The notes beneath the pieces are model-generated. The model did no database searches. It had not been told where the DNA came from and saw nothing but the letters and a program-made list of their open reading frames with translations. The position numbers and the translations under genes are program-made. From NCBI GenBank assembly GCA_965262785.1, contig OZ253559.1, positions 1,116,001 through 1,180,000 of the forward strand: DNA of 64,000 nt, given 5' to 3'. Positions 27,484 through 36,824 of the stretch are shown one piece after another. Each line of letters begins with the position of its first letter. The stretch's first letter is position 1. This DNA comes from G965218495 sp965262785. GTDB taxonomy: Bacteria > Bacteroidota > Rhodothermia > Rhodothermales > Bin80.

Positions 27484-28608
27484 TCACATGTCCACCGAAT
27501 ACACCACAACCGTGGGGACCACCGGGGCGGGATCAAATACGGATGCGGATTCAATGGATCCGTAAGCACGGCCAGATCGGACGGCTTCCAGCGTAAGGTT
27601 CGTCGGCAACTCTGTCCGGCCTACCACCTTTCCGGCTGCGTTAAGAATCAGCCACTCTGCGGTCGGCATTTCCCCTTGGGACTCGCCTTTGATCCATACC
27701 TGATCCTTATCGTCCACAATGAAGGTCTTGTACGCCGGCTTCACCTCGTGAATCGATCCGAATGCAGAAGGATTTATTATCGCATCAAATTCTGTTGTCG
27801 TGACGGGTATGGGTACGTGGTTTTTCCGGACAGCTCCTAACGCCTCTCCATCCACCGAGGTAATAGCTATGTCAATGGTCTCGTTCCATCCGGAGTACAG
27901 CTTTCCACTCGGACCGAAGCTAAAAGTCGGCCTGCGACCGAAGGGAACGTAGCGTAGCGCAGGAGTCTGTTCCGGTGACATGAAAAGCAGCAGCTGCCGA
28001 TCATGCAAGCGCGCCAAGATCCGCACCATCGTGCCAGCCCAACTCGTCAGCGCGGCCACCCTAAAGCGATCCGCGTCCAGGTTATCGACACCAATACTGA
28101 AACCATGCAGGGTAATGGGGCCCATGTCCGTGATTCCAATGACGGACATGGCATAGCCCGCGGAATCGTTTCTCACGATCTTGATGCGACGTTGGAACAA
28201 CCAGGTTTCTGGAGCGAAAACCGAGAGGCCCTGACGGACATCAAATACATAGATCGAGTCATTGCGGCCAACGAGCACGTTCGAAATGTCTCTGAACTCG
28301 CCAGGGGCGACGCCACGACTGCCCAATGTTCCTATCAGGACGCCTCCCGCGGAAAATACCGAGATGTCCATGGAAGACTCGTCGCCAACGAAGAGTTGGC
28401 CGGCGGCATTGACAGCCATGCCATCAATGCGGCCGAACACAACGGTGTCTCCGGCTGCTTCATCTCCTATGCGGAAGATCTCGGAGAGAATTATCTGAGG
28501 ATAGCTTTCCTCACTGGGGCTCGCGCCACCGCCACCCCTCTGGCAAGCCGCCAAGGACAGGCATAGCAGAAGGACAACCGCAGGCCTTAGGGCGTGAACG
28601 GTGTACAT
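27484..28608 (-). CDS. Six-bladed beta-propeller lipoprotein (1)
   Basis: A 374-residue exported protein with lipobox Cys22 (LLLCLSLAACQRGG). Repeats of the NHL/BF3164-type six-bladed propeller are visible: RIDGMAVNAAGQLFVGDESS, ISVFSAGGVLIGTLGSRGVA followed by PGEFRDISN, and PTFSFGPSGKLYSGWNE. GxxGxxPGEF-type turns are diagnostic. The function of this family is unknown; such genes occur in clusters in Bacteroidota. Upstream of its start lie two blocks (28657-28698 and 28773-28801) that recur elsewhere in the window. Confidence 0.85.
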   Translation of the reverse strand: MYTVHALRPAVVLLLCLSLAACQRGGGGASPSEESYPQIILSEIFRIGDEAAGDTVVFGRIDGMAVNAAGQLFVGDESSMDISVFSAGGVLIGTLGSRGVAPGEFRDISNVLVGRNDSIYVFDVRQGLSVFAPETWLFQRRIKIVRNDSAGYAMSVIGITDMGPITLHGFSIGVDNLDADRFRVAALTSWAGTMVRILARLHDRQLLLFMSPEQTPALRYVPFGRRPTFSFGPSGKLYSGWNETIDIAITSVDGEALGAVRKNHVPIPVTTTEFDAIINPSAFGSIHEVKPAYKTFIVDDKDQVWIKGESQGEMPTAEWLILNAAGKVVGRTELPTNLTLEAVRSGRAYGSIESASVFDPAPVVPTVVVYSVDM

Positions 28609-28656
28609 GTGTTGCCTCCTACCAGCTTACTCGCAAGGGTTTTCGTTATTGCCGCT

Positions 28657-28698
28657 GATGAATGGCAATAGCCTTTACCGGTCTGCGACAATTGAAGG
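28657..28698 (-). repeat. Leader-like repeat A, copy 1
   Basis: About 42 bp, GATGAATGGCAATAGC... on the plus strand, matching 29220-29262 with roughly five to six mismatches. Both copies lie just upstream of minus-strand reading frames (about 50 and 20 nt before the start). It could be a conserved 5' leader, a promoter block, or the trace of a duplicated propeller locus. Confidence 0.6.
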
Positions 28699-28772
28699 TA
28701 GTGATTCTTGGAGGATAAGGAGGAGGCGCGTGTCTTGGGCCAGCCGGGGCTGAGGGCGCTCAATTCTTTCCC

Positions 28773-28801
28773 CCGACGTGTTATTATCGGAAATGTTTTA
28801 G
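28773..28801 (-). repeat. Leader-like repeat B, copy 1
   Basis: A 29-bp core almost identical to 40255-40283; both copies contain the contiguous string TGTTATTATCGGAAATGT. Weaker similarity extends the match to about 90 bp on the downstream side. The core holds a short CCGA/TCGG inverted repeat. It lies upstream of propeller gene 1. Confidence 0.6.
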
Positions 28802-28886
28802 CCCTCAAAAACCGGCACTAAACGACCGGCAGAGAACCCTGCACGGCGCCTGAGGTCACCGCGCGCAAACAAGGGTATGGAGCACG

Positions 28887-29198
28887 TCAGAATCTCCGCG
28901 GATCGCGCTCGATCGAAGAGAACTCCAGATTGGTGGAGGAGAAAGCCAAGGTGGATGAACTCATTGAGCTCACGAAAACACGCAGACCTATTCGATCACG
29001 CATCAGGTGGGGAGTAGGCACTTCTGCTAAGAGCCTTCCGCCTAGGTCGTTAGGGTAGGACATTTCAGGTATAACCAAGGGCGACGGGTTGGCAGCCGTG
29101 GTCTGACTGATCGCGGTAGTGGCGAGAGGCCATTTAGCCAGTAAAATGGCACCAACCACGGATATTACACCATGATACACGCATCCGCCGACACTCAA
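28887..29198 (-). CDS. Possible short secreted ORF or relic behind repeat A copy 2
   Basis: A minus-strand frame of 103 codons (TTG 29198; GTG 29180 is an alternative) with a hydrophobic N-terminus (VYHGVISVVGAILLAKWPLA) resembling a signal peptide, then a segment I do not recognise. Its leader matches that of propeller gene 1, so it may be what remains of a related exported protein. Low confidence. Confidence 0.25.
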   Translation of the reverse strand: MSVGGCVYHGVISVVGAILLAKWPLATTAISQTTAANPSPLVIPEMSYPNDLGGRLLAEVPTPHLMRDRIGLRVFVSSMSSSTLAFSSTNLEFSSIERDPRRF

Positions 29199-29219
29199 CC
29201 GCCGAATTTAGCCTCGGGT

Positions 29220-29262
29220 GATGAATGTCAATAGTCTTTCCCGGTATGCGACAATTAAAAGG
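29220..29262 (-). repeat. Leader-like repeat A, copy 2
   Basis: Partner of 28657-28698. It abuts an ISL3-type terminus that begins at 29262, so an ISL3 element probably inserted next to this block in the past. Confidence 0.6.
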
Positions 29263-29341
29263 GCTCTTCCCCCAACTATATGGGTGCAATGTTGTATTCA
29301 CCGGGGAACGAGTGAGACGATGCGGATTCATGCCCGCTTGG
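29262..29341 (+). mobile_element. Orphan ISL3-type left end (relic)
   Basis: About 80 bp starting GGCTCTTCCCC resemble the left end of the complete ISL3 element at 31961. Shared strings include TATGGGTGCA-like, TGTTGTATTCA and ATGCGGATTCAT. No transposase or right end follows; the remainder up to 29420 shows no gene. It is a decayed solo end of a related ISL3 element. Confidence 0.7.
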
Positions 29342-29420
29342 CGTGTCCTGGCTACGAGCGCCGTGTTTATCGGGGATCAGTTCATCTTCCTTGACCCCCC
29401 GTATTCTGCGGCGCAGGCTC

Positions 29421-30632
29421 CTACGGCTTTACGATCCGTGCTCGCACAACCACGGGAGCGCCGAGCTCATCTGTGGTGGCACCGTAGAGTATTCCACCCC
29501 GCACGATCGGCTCAGGAGACAACTGTAACGAGAAGGGCAGCCGGAGCGCCCCCAGATAGCGCCCCTCGGGGTCGAAGATGTCAAAGAGATAGCCGTCATC
29601 CTCAGCAGTTGTAGCTGTCAGTTCCACCCACAAGTTGCCCTCGTCGTCGCAGAAGAAGGAGACCACGGCTGGCTTGGTTGCGGGAACCCTTGACCAGTCA
29701 ATCTCCCCTCCCTGGCTGGTGAACCACTCTGCGCTCTCCTCGAACTCTCGCCTGTCTGTGGCGGTCACTGGTAGCAATTCATGCTCCCTGGTTACTCTCC
29801 GGAGCACTTCTCCGCTGGTCGTGATCTCGACGAGTTCATAGCGGTCGGCTCGAAACGTCCAGAAATTACCCTTTGGTGAAAAGCGCCAACGGAATGATGT
29901 CCAGAAGGGAACACCCATCCTCGCCCTCGACCCTCCATCATCGCTTCGGACTTCGAAGAACTTACCCTTAACAGGGCTCTTTGGAGTTGGGATCGTATCA
30001 ATCGGGGTGAAGGACTGGTCGAACCGAGCCAACGCCCAAGTGATGTCCTCCTCGTAAGGACCGAGGATCACGACGTTGAAGCGACCCACTCGGTCGAATC
30101 CGCCAGGGTATCCCGTCATCATTGAGCCTGGGGAGTTGCTCCTCTCCTCTCTCAGGAAGCTTCCGGTCGAGTCGAAGATGGAGAGCTGCCCCTGTAGCAT
30201 TTCTATTACCCAAATCTCTCCGTTCCGGCTTAGATCCACAGAACTGGCTCGGCTAAACTCTCCCGGCCCGTCTCCTTTGCTCCCGGCTGTGCGGACGAAC
30301 GCACCCTCTGAGTCGAAAATACGGACCTCCTGTGCCTGGCCGTCCAGGATATAGACCCGCCCCTGCGCATCGACATCGAAGGAGATGATGCTTCCAAAGA
30401 GTTCGGGTCCGTCACTCGTATCGCTTCCGATCCTCCATTCTTCCTCGACCCGCCACTCCTGCGCCCAGAGGGGATCGTCGGAATTTCGGACCTCAACCTC
30501 GCCGGAGGAAAGGGTATCCATCGTGCCCGACCAGGCTCCGCTCATATCGGATCCGGGAGAGCCGCAGGCGATGGCAAGCAAAGGCAGCGCCACGGCCAGA
30601 GAGAATACGATGGGAGCAGAATTAGGCAACAT
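29421..30632 (-). CDS. Six-bladed beta-propeller lipoprotein (2)
   Basis: The open frame begins at 30707, but ATG 30632 places a lipoprotein signal at the N-terminus (MLPNSAPIVFSLAVALPLLA, lipobox IACGS), giving 403 residues. Propeller blades: ISFDVDAQGRVYILDGQAQE, RIFDSEGAFVRTAGSKGDGP followed by GEFSRASSVDLS, SIFDSTGSFLREERSN, and FDIFDPEGRYLGALRLPFSL near the C-terminus. Same family type as the neighbouring propeller genes; function unknown. Its upstream side borders an IS1634-like element. Confidence 0.85.
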   Translation of the reverse strand: MLPNSAPIVFSLAVALPLLAIACGSPGSDMSGAWSGTMDTLSSGEVEVRNSDDPLWAQEWRVEEEWRIGSDTSDGPELFGSIISFDVDAQGRVYILDGQAQEVRIFDSEGAFVRTAGSKGDGPGEFSRASSVDLSRNGEIWVIEMLQGQLSIFDSTGSFLREERSNSPGSMMTGYPGGFDRVGRFNVVILGPYEEDITWALARFDQSFTPIDTIPTPKSPVKGKFFEVRSDDGGSRARMGVPFWTSFRWRFSPKGNFWTFRADRYELVEITTSGEVLRRVTREHELLPVTATDRREFEESAEWFTSQGGEIDWSRVPATKPAVVSFFCDDEGNLWVELTATTAEDDGYLFDIFDPEGRYLGALRLPFSLQLSPEPIVRGGILYGATTDELGAPVVVRARIVKP

Positions 30633-31960
30633 GACCTTTATTGGTACAGATGAATGAGCGGCTCCGGGTGGTCGAATCGAGTCTTTCGAGCCTTTTGCAC
30701 AATTCACTTCACTCTACTTCGCCATTTTATGACTCAAACAGTATAGGTGGACACATTCTCCACATATAAGAAAAGGGTGTACTCCCGCCTGGCTGGCACT
30801 ACTTTTCTAACGCCGTGCGCCTGCCTTAGTCCTGGCGCACGTAGCGTTGCCGATGCAGGCTGGGCGTGACGCCGCAGATGCGCGCTATCTGAGCCAGCTC
30901 TGCCCTTGGGCGCTCGTCCTGCACGTTGACAATCACCTGGCCCTGGGTGTCCTTTACGGTTGTCATCACCCGTTGCCAGGCGCTCAGCTTCTGGCGAAGC
31001 GTCTTCCAGCTGGTGTGGATGTCTTGCGCCTTCAATCGGGTCCGGATCAGGTGCACGGCGTGATAGGCATACACAGCTATACTGATGTGCGCTGCGATGC
31101 GTGCGTCCTTGCTGTGGTATAGCGGCCGCATCCCCAGTTCCGACTTCAACGAGCGGAAGGTGGCCTCCACCTCGGACAGCCGCCAATACGTGGCTACAAT
31201 GTGCTTAAGGTCCCATCCCGTCTGACTGGTGCGCAGCACGTAGCCCCCCAGGGCCTCATCGGCCTCTTCCCACTGCGTCTTGCGTGCAAACTTCACGGCC
31301 TTGGCGTTGGGGCCACTCCCTTCTACAACCGTCACTTCGTACTGATGAGATACGCGGGCATATCGCTCTTTTATGCGTCCGACCTGCTCTACGACCTTCT
31401 TGAGCCGCTTGGTATGGTAGGGCTTCTGCAGCCCTTCGTGCAGCGAGGTGAGGGCTGCTTCCAGTAGCGTGCGCCGGCGCTGGAGGATCTGCTCTTCCTT
31501 GTGCTTTCTGGCTTCGCTGACGGCATAGAGCAGCATCTCCTGCTTCTTTTGCTGCAACTGCCACACGCGTACGGCGTGTCCAGCCTGCGTGGTCAGCGTA
31601 CTGTCGGGCTCCCGCTCTGGCGGCAGGGGCCGCTTACCCCGGTGTACGCAGATCCAGTCGTAGCCCTGTTCTGCCAGCCAGGACACGTTTGCTTCCGTAG
31701 CGATCCCTGCATCCATGACCACCGTCGGCTTCTGGCCGTCCACGCTGGCGTTCAGACGCTCGATAGCGTCCTGCAGCGTGCCGGGCTCCGAGACGTTGCC
31801 GGGCAAGATCTCGCAGGTGCGCGGGAAGCCCGCGCCATCGAGCACCAGCCCGAGCGTCACCAGCGGACAATCGGAACGCTTTTGCTTCGAACGTCCATAG
31901 GCCAGGTACTCGCCGTGCTGTCGGCCATGGTAATGGGTGTTGGTCAGGTCATAAAAAACA

Positions 31961-33365
31961 GGCTCTTCCCCTGATTAGATGGGTGCAGTGTTGTATTCAA
32001 CGGGAAACGAAATGAGTTTATGCGGATTCATACCCGCTTCTTGTCTGTTTCAAGGCCATCAACACGATGGCGCACACGTTCTCTAACCCCAGCAGCGATA
32101 TGTCACAACTAAAGACTGATATCGGTTGCCTCTTGGGCATCCAGGCTCCCTGGAAGGTTTCCGAGGTGACGTTTGCGCATGAGGCGCAAGAAGTCCGGAT
32201 TCATGTAGCTTGCGAGGAAGGCCATCAGCTGCCTTGTCCGGAGTGCGGCACGGCGTCTCCGGGCTACGACCACCGTCGTCGGCAATGGCGTCACTTGGAT
32301 CTGTGTGCGTATCGCACCATGGTGGTTGCGCAACTTCCCCGCGTGGAGTGTCCAGAGCATGGAGTGCGCACCGTGTCGGTTCCGTGGGCGGAACCTATGT
32401 CACGGTTCACTGCGGAGTTTGAGGCGCTGGTGATTGATTGGCTGCAGGAGGCGAGCGTATCGGCGGTGTCCCGTCTGATGGGGGTGAGCTGGAATGCGAT
32501 AGACGGGATCATGCAGCGCGCGGTGCAACGCGGCCTTGCGCGGAGGAAGGAACGGAATGTTGCCCATATTGGCGTGGATGAGACCTCTTTTCGCAAGCGC
32601 CATGCGTATGTCACCATTGTTTCGGATGCAAAGGCGGGTACGGTGCTGCATGTGGGCGAAGACCGTAGGAAAGAAACACTTACGCGTTGGTATGCTGGAC
32701 TCACTGTGGAGCAGCTGGAGGGCATCGAGAGTGTCAGCATGGACATGTGGCCAGCCTACATCAACGCCACGCTGGAGCATGTGCCAGAGGCGCAGCGGAA
32801 GGTGGCCTTTGACAAGTTTCACGTAGTGAAGTGTCTGGGAGTTGCCGTGGACAAGGTTCGGCGACAGGAGCACCGGGCATTGATGAAGGAAGGCCTGGAG
32901 GACCTCAAGGGGACCAAGTATGATTGGTTGACTCACCGGGCCAACATGTCTGCTAAGCAGAAGGCGCGCTTCCAGCAGTTGCGTACCAGCACGTTGAAGA
33001 CGGCCCGCGCGTGGGCTATCAAGGAAATGGCCCTGCAGCTGTGGCACTATGTCCACCGCACATGGGCGCGCAAGGGTTGGGAGCGATGGTTGTCGTGGGC
33101 CATGCGGTGCCGGCTGGAACCGGTCAAAGCGGCCGCCAGAACCATCAAGAAACACCTGTGGGGTATCCTCAATGCGATCATCCTGAAGGTGAGCAATGGC
33201 CCTGCGGAAGGCATCAACAGCCGGATCAAAACCATCAAAGTGCGCAGTAGGGGCTTCCGCAACAAAAGGCGGTTTGCCAACGCCATTTACTTTCACCTCG
33301 GAGGCCTGGATCTATACCCGAAAGCGTCCGCAGGTGAGCTTACCCACTAAAAGAGGGGTAGAGCC
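31961..33365 (+). mobile_element. ISL3-family insertion sequence, complete, nested
   Basis: The element is 1405 bp. Inverted repeats begin GGCTCTTCCCC (left) and GGCTCTACCCC (right, minus strand), with further similarity to TGGGT. An exact 8-bp target duplication AAAAAACA flanks it (31953-31960 and 33366-33373), the size typical of ISL3. Confidence 0.95.
32067..33350 (+). CDS. ISL3-family transposase
   Basis: A 427-residue product. The N-terminal zinc-binding region has CPECGTASPGYDHRRRQWRH and then VECPEHGVRTV. A helix-turn-helix region (SAVSRLMGVSWNAIDGIMQR) precedes the DDE domain: Asp in HIGVDETSFRKRHAYVTIV, Asp in SVSMDMWPAYI, and Glu in SNGPAEGINSRIKTIK. ATG 32067 is used; ATG 32100 is an internal alternative. 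It appears intact and, given the perfect target duplication, recently active. Confidence 0.93.
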   Translation: MAHTFSNPSSDMSQLKTDIGCLLGIQAPWKVSEVTFAHEAQEVRIHVACEEGHQLPCPECGTASPGYDHRRRQWRHLDLCAYRTMVVAQLPRVECPEHGVRTVSVPWAEPMSRFTAEFEALVIDWLQEASVSAVSRLMGVSWNAIDGIMQRAVQRGLARRKERNVAHIGVDETSFRKRHAYVTIVSDAKAGTVLHVGEDRRKETLTRWYAGLTVEQLEGIESVSMDMWPAYINATLEHVPEAQRKVAFDKFHVVKCLGVAVDKVRRQEHRALMKEGLEDLKGTKYDWLTHRANMSAKQKARFQQLRTSTLKTARAWAIKEMALQLWHYVHRTWARKGWERWLSWAMRCRLEPVKAAARTIKKHLWGILNAIILKVSNGPAEGINSRIKTIKVRSRGFRNKRRFANAIYFHLGGLDLYPKASAGELTH

Positions 33366-34542
33366 AAAAAACAACGGTCTCCGGCAGGCTCAAGAGCGTC
33401 CGCTCCTTTTGGAAGAGCGCTTGCTGAATCGCTTGGTTGTGCTCCCAGAGCAGGTCCCCAATGCGATACAGCTTCGCTAACGACACTTTCCTGCCGGGGC
33501 GCAGCCCCAGCAGGTCCAGCGTCGTCGACCTGCTTTGCAACCACTGAAGCGTAGCCCGTTCGCTGTTGGGATGCAGCATGCGTGCGACCACCAGGGCTAC
33601 GGCCAGACGCGCGTCGCGCTCCTTGGCGCCGGCCTGGATCAGCGTGTCTTTCAGTCCCAGATCCTCGAGCGCCTGAAGGCAGACACGCTCTGCGCCCACG
33701 CTGCGGGCATGCTCCGGGTGCTCAAGGGAGTCCATGTCCACCGTCATGACGCTGTCAGGCTCACCCTCCGGCTTCGCGTGTGCACCTATGCCGCGTGCGC
33801 GCAGCTGCGCGACAATGGCTTCGGCCGTGTGCTGCAGGTCGGGATCGAACACGAGTGTCGGCTGCCCCTGCAACAAATTCTCTATGTGAAGCACCAAGGT
33901 CCCCCACTGCTCACGGGGCGTGTCAAAGTGGACGCCCAGGTTCAGCAGGGTAGACTGGCGCACCTTCCCGCCGATGCGGTCGCTGCGTACCAGGCGGTAG
34001 CTGTGTCGCGCTTCGCCTTTCTTTGCGTGGGTCTTGGTCGCCCGTATGTACATGGTGTCTGCAGTTCAATGCCGACTCCAAGATAGTGCATGGGCGCACC
34101 TGTAGCAAGTCCCCACCAATAATCCTGGCACTACAATGGCCTTTTTCAGCCGAATACGCTAAACTTCACGCATTCTTCACCATATAGCCGAGAAATACGG
34201 CTGAAAAGGGGCTGAAAAGGGCGAAAAGTGGGCTGGGAGTACCTGGTTTAGCCCCCCTTCGGCCACGGTTGGTTCCCAAAATGGCGAAGTCGGGTTCAGC
34301 CCTTGATTTGGGAGTAGGAGCTTCGTCAAGCCAGTGTGATTCTGCACGTATCAACTTGTTCGACCTTTGTATTGCGGAAGTCTTGCTCGAATGGGGGTGA
34401 CGAACTGCGCAGGGAGGCATGACACGGCATAGCTGACCCGGCCCGCGCTGATGGCGAGACGGGGGATTGCACAAATTCAAGTTGGGAATTGGAAAGTTGC
34501 TGTGGAGGTGGACCCTAGTCTCCACCATTCCTTTCCAATCAT

Positions 34543-35511
34543 ATGAACCCCTCACAGCCTGTTTTGGGGAGGGCTGAGGCACCTTTAGACGCCCAGATCA
34601 ATCCCTCCGGCGACTCGCGACGGCTTCTGATGAAGCTCTGCACGCACATACTGCAACAATTGACCACCGACTGGCCCATTCCGGCAGCGCAGCAGCAGCC
34701 GGCGCCACCGCCCGTAGTGATCAAGGCTTCTGCTGCGGCCCAGGACACAAAGCCAGACTCGGCGCAGTTGAATGAAGCGTGGCAGCTGTTGCATTCGCGT
34801 AGTCTGCAAGACGACCCGATCGTTGCGATCTGGCTGCGCGGGCTGTGCCCACGCGGCGTTAGCATCGTTCTTGGAGCGGGTCTGACCATCACGGGCTATC
34901 GCCGCATACTTGGCCTTGTAGCGTGCTACCCTGAAAACGTCTCTGCTCTTACGTCCTTTGTGCAGTCGCTGTGCGATCGTGGTCTTTCGGCCGCCGATGG
35001 GCTGCTCTGTGTGCTGCCCAGCAGTACGGGACTTCAATCGGCGGTGCGCCAGGTGTTCGGCCCCAGGGTCGCTATACAGCGCTGTCTCAATACGCTACTG
35101 GATCAAGTCACCTGTGGTCTTCCGGAAGACCTTGTTCCTGTGTATCGCAATCGCCTCCGCCAGGCATGGAATGGGTTCGATGCCCGGGAAGCTGAACGCG
35201 CACTCACCCGTATTCACCAGGACTTGACGCGCGTCAATCGGTCCGCAGCGAAGGTTTTATGGGAGGGCCTGGAGCAATCTCTGACGATTCAGCGCACGGG
35301 CATGCTGCTCAAGCTCGACCGGGGGCTGCGCGTGATGCGCTTCATGGATGCCATCAGTCGCAGGTTGCAGACCCCGGCCAGCGCCGTTTTCCAGCAACGC
35401 GAACAGATGGCACTGGCACTGTTGGAACACGAGGCTCAGCTGCGCCGTGTGGCCCATGCGGCCTTTCTGCCACAACTTCGTGAGAGTCTCATCAACCTTA
35501 ACGCCGTCTGA
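34543..35511 (+). CDS. Catalytically dead IS256 transposase paralogue (accessory ORF A)
   Basis: A 322-residue protein lying inside the IS. Residues 93-181 align without gaps to residues 172-260 of the downstream transposase (for example GYRRILGLVACYPENVSALT against EKVVLGFAESRTENSAQVES, and VFGPRVAIQRC against VFGDAVVFQRC), and the similarity continues through WNGFDAREAERALTRIHQDL. All three DDE residues are replaced: D178 by R99, D238 by P159, E350 by A270; the RCxxHK motif is also gone. The N-terminal 90 residues are unrelated and include a Pro/Gln linker (PAAQQQPAPPPVV). The frame is intact and its TGA overlaps the next ATG (TGATG). It is probably a regulator or partner subunit of the transposase; the function is inference. 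Confidence 0.85.
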   Translation: MNPSQPVLGRAEAPLDAQINPSGDSRRLLMKLCTHILQQLTTDWPIPAAQQQPAPPPVVIKASAAAQDTKPDSAQLNEAWQLLHSRSLQDDPIVAIWLRGLCPRGVSIVLGAGLTITGYRRILGLVACYPENVSALTSFVQSLCDRGLSAADGLLCVLPSSTGLQSAVRQVFGPRVAIQRCLNTLLDQVTCGLPEDLVPVYRNRLRQAWNGFDAREAERALTRIHQDLTRVNRSAAKVLWEGLEQSLTIQRTGMLLKLDRGLRVMRFMDAISRRLQTPASAVFQQREQMALALLEHEAQLRRVAHAAFLPQLRESLINLNAV

Positions 35512-36824
35512 TGCCCCATACCCCTATGCTGGATCAATCACTCATCGAGGACTTTCGGGGGCTTGCGCAAAGGAACTTCATCGGTCTGGCCAGCTGCCTT
35601 GGATGTCTTGATCATCTTCTTACCAAGATGGCCACATGGGTCATGGAAGCCGAGGTCCGCTTCATATGCGGCGCACGTGGGAAGCACCATAAGACCGGCT
35701 TTCAGCGCTGGGGGGCGAATCCGGGTTCCATCCGCGTCGGTTTGGAGCGCATTGCGGTCCGCGTTCCGCGCGTGCGGAATGTACGAACCCGAAAGGAGCG
35801 TCCTCTGCAAACGTACCGCCTCTTGCGCGAGCGTGGGCTTATGGACCGGGAAAGCGTGACACGAGGGTTGCTGTGTGGACTCTCGCGGCGCAATTACAGG
35901 CAGGCGGCCCAAGTCTTTACCGATAGTCTGGGGTTGAGCGCCAGCAGCATTGGCAACGCCTTCATTACGCAGACGGCAGCGCTACTGGAGGCATTTGAGA
36001 CGCGCCGATTCGATCAGCACACCTTTGCGGCGCTCCTGCTTGATGGCAAGTATTTGGCTGGTATGCAGATGATCGTAGCGATGGGCATCACGACCGAGGG
36101 CGAGAAGGTCGTACTGGGCTTTGCGGAAAGCCGTACCGAGAACAGTGCGCAGGTGGAGTCGCTGCTGCAGGATCTGTTGCGTCGGGGCTTCACCCATACC
36201 GACAAGCTGTTGGTACAGGTGGACGGCAGCCGCGGGCTTCGCAAGGGAATCAGTGCGGTGTTTGGGGATGCGGTCGTATTCCAGCGCTGCCAATGGCACA
36301 AGCGTACCAATGTGACGCGTCACATCAAGAGCGAGCCAGCGGCCACGCAAATGAAGCGTCGGCTTCAGGCGGCTTGGGAACTGCCCACGTACGCAGAGGC
36401 ACGGGCGGCGCTTGTGTCGCTGCATGAAGCGCTGCAGCGGTCGTGCCCGAAAGCCGCACGCAGTCTGGAGGAGGGTATGGAGGATACGCTGGCGCTTCAC
36501 CGGTTGGGGGTGCGGAACCAGGCTGTCAGAGACAGTCTGAAGACGACAAACATCATCGAGAACCTCAACAGCATTATTGCGAACCGATCACGGAACGTGA
36601 AGCGCTGGGGATCATCGGGGATGCGTCAGCGCTGGTGCGGGGCGATATTCATGCAGTACGAGTCGAATCTGAAGCCGATACGCCGGGAGGACATGAAGGA
36701 ACTGACCCAGGTCCTAAGCACCTCCGGGGGTCAATGGGTTAGTGGGGATTCGGTCTGCCAGCCCCAGAGGACTGCAAAGGCAACACCTGCCGCTGGACGC
36801 CCCCGCGCAGTAGTGCGCTGCTGA
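35511..36824 (+). CDS. IS256-family (Mutator-like) transposase (ORF B)
   Basis: A 437-residue Mutator-type DDE transposase: first Asp D178 in FAALLLDGKYLAGM, second D238 in LLVQVDGSRGL, the RCQWHKRTNV signature at 259-268, and Glu E350 in LKTTNIIENLNSII. The N-terminal DNA-binding half includes RVPRVRNVRTRKERPLQTYR. The C-terminus beyond residue 405 is a low-similarity tail. Its start codon overlaps the ORF A stop by one base, implying translational coupling. All catalytic residues are present, so it is likely functional. Confidence 0.95.
   Translation: MPHTPMLDQSLIEDFRGLAQRNFIGLASCLGCLDHLLTKMATWVMEAEVRFICGARGKHHKTGFQRWGANPGSIRVGLERIAVRVPRVRNVRTRKERPLQTYRLLRERGLMDRESVTRGLLCGLSRRNYRQAAQVFTDSLGLSASSIGNAFITQTAALLEAFETRRFDQHTFAALLLDGKYLAGMQMIVAMGITTEGEKVVLGFAESRTENSAQVESLLQDLLRRGFTHTDKLLVQVDGSRGLRKGISAVFGDAVVFQRCQWHKRTNVTRHIKSEPAATQMKRRLQAAWELPTYAEARAALVSLHEALQRSCPKAARSLEEGMEDTLALHRLGVRNQAVRDSLKTTNIIENLNSIIANRSRNVKRWGSSGMRQRWCGAIFMQYESNLKPIRREDMKELTQVLSTSGGQWVSGDSVCQPQRTAKATPAAGRPRAVVRC

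Larger units (their letters stand above)
30826..34053 (-). pseudogene. IS1634-family transposase split by a nested ISL3 insertion
   Basis: The N-terminal part (34053 down to 33366) begins MYIRATKTHAKKGEARHSYR and runs to SLPETVVF. The C-terminal part resumes at 31960 with VFYDLTNTHYHG (first catalytic Asp) and continues through VVMDAGIATEANVSWL (second Asp) and YWRLSEVEATFRSLK (Glu/Lys) to its end at 30826. Removing 31961-33373 rejoins the frame exactly. So the transposase was intact until the ISL3 element landed in the codons just before the DDE Asp. Confidence 0.88.
30779..34242 (-). mobile_element. IS1634-family insertion sequence (copy 3) interrupted by an ISL3 element; ends provisional
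   Basis: Candidate ends are GTACTCCC at 30779-30786 and its inverted partner ending at 34242. Without the nested element the length is about 2.05 kb, close to the other two copies. No target duplication could be established, so the borders are tentative. Inside the right end there is a 12-bp inverted repeat (34140-34152 and 34198-34209). Confidence 0.5.

Noticed and set aside
34543..35511. ORF A as a simple pseudogene copy of the transposase
   Set aside because: The frame is fully open for 322 codons, has a distinct N-terminal domain, and its stop overlaps the ORF B start, which random decay would not preserve.
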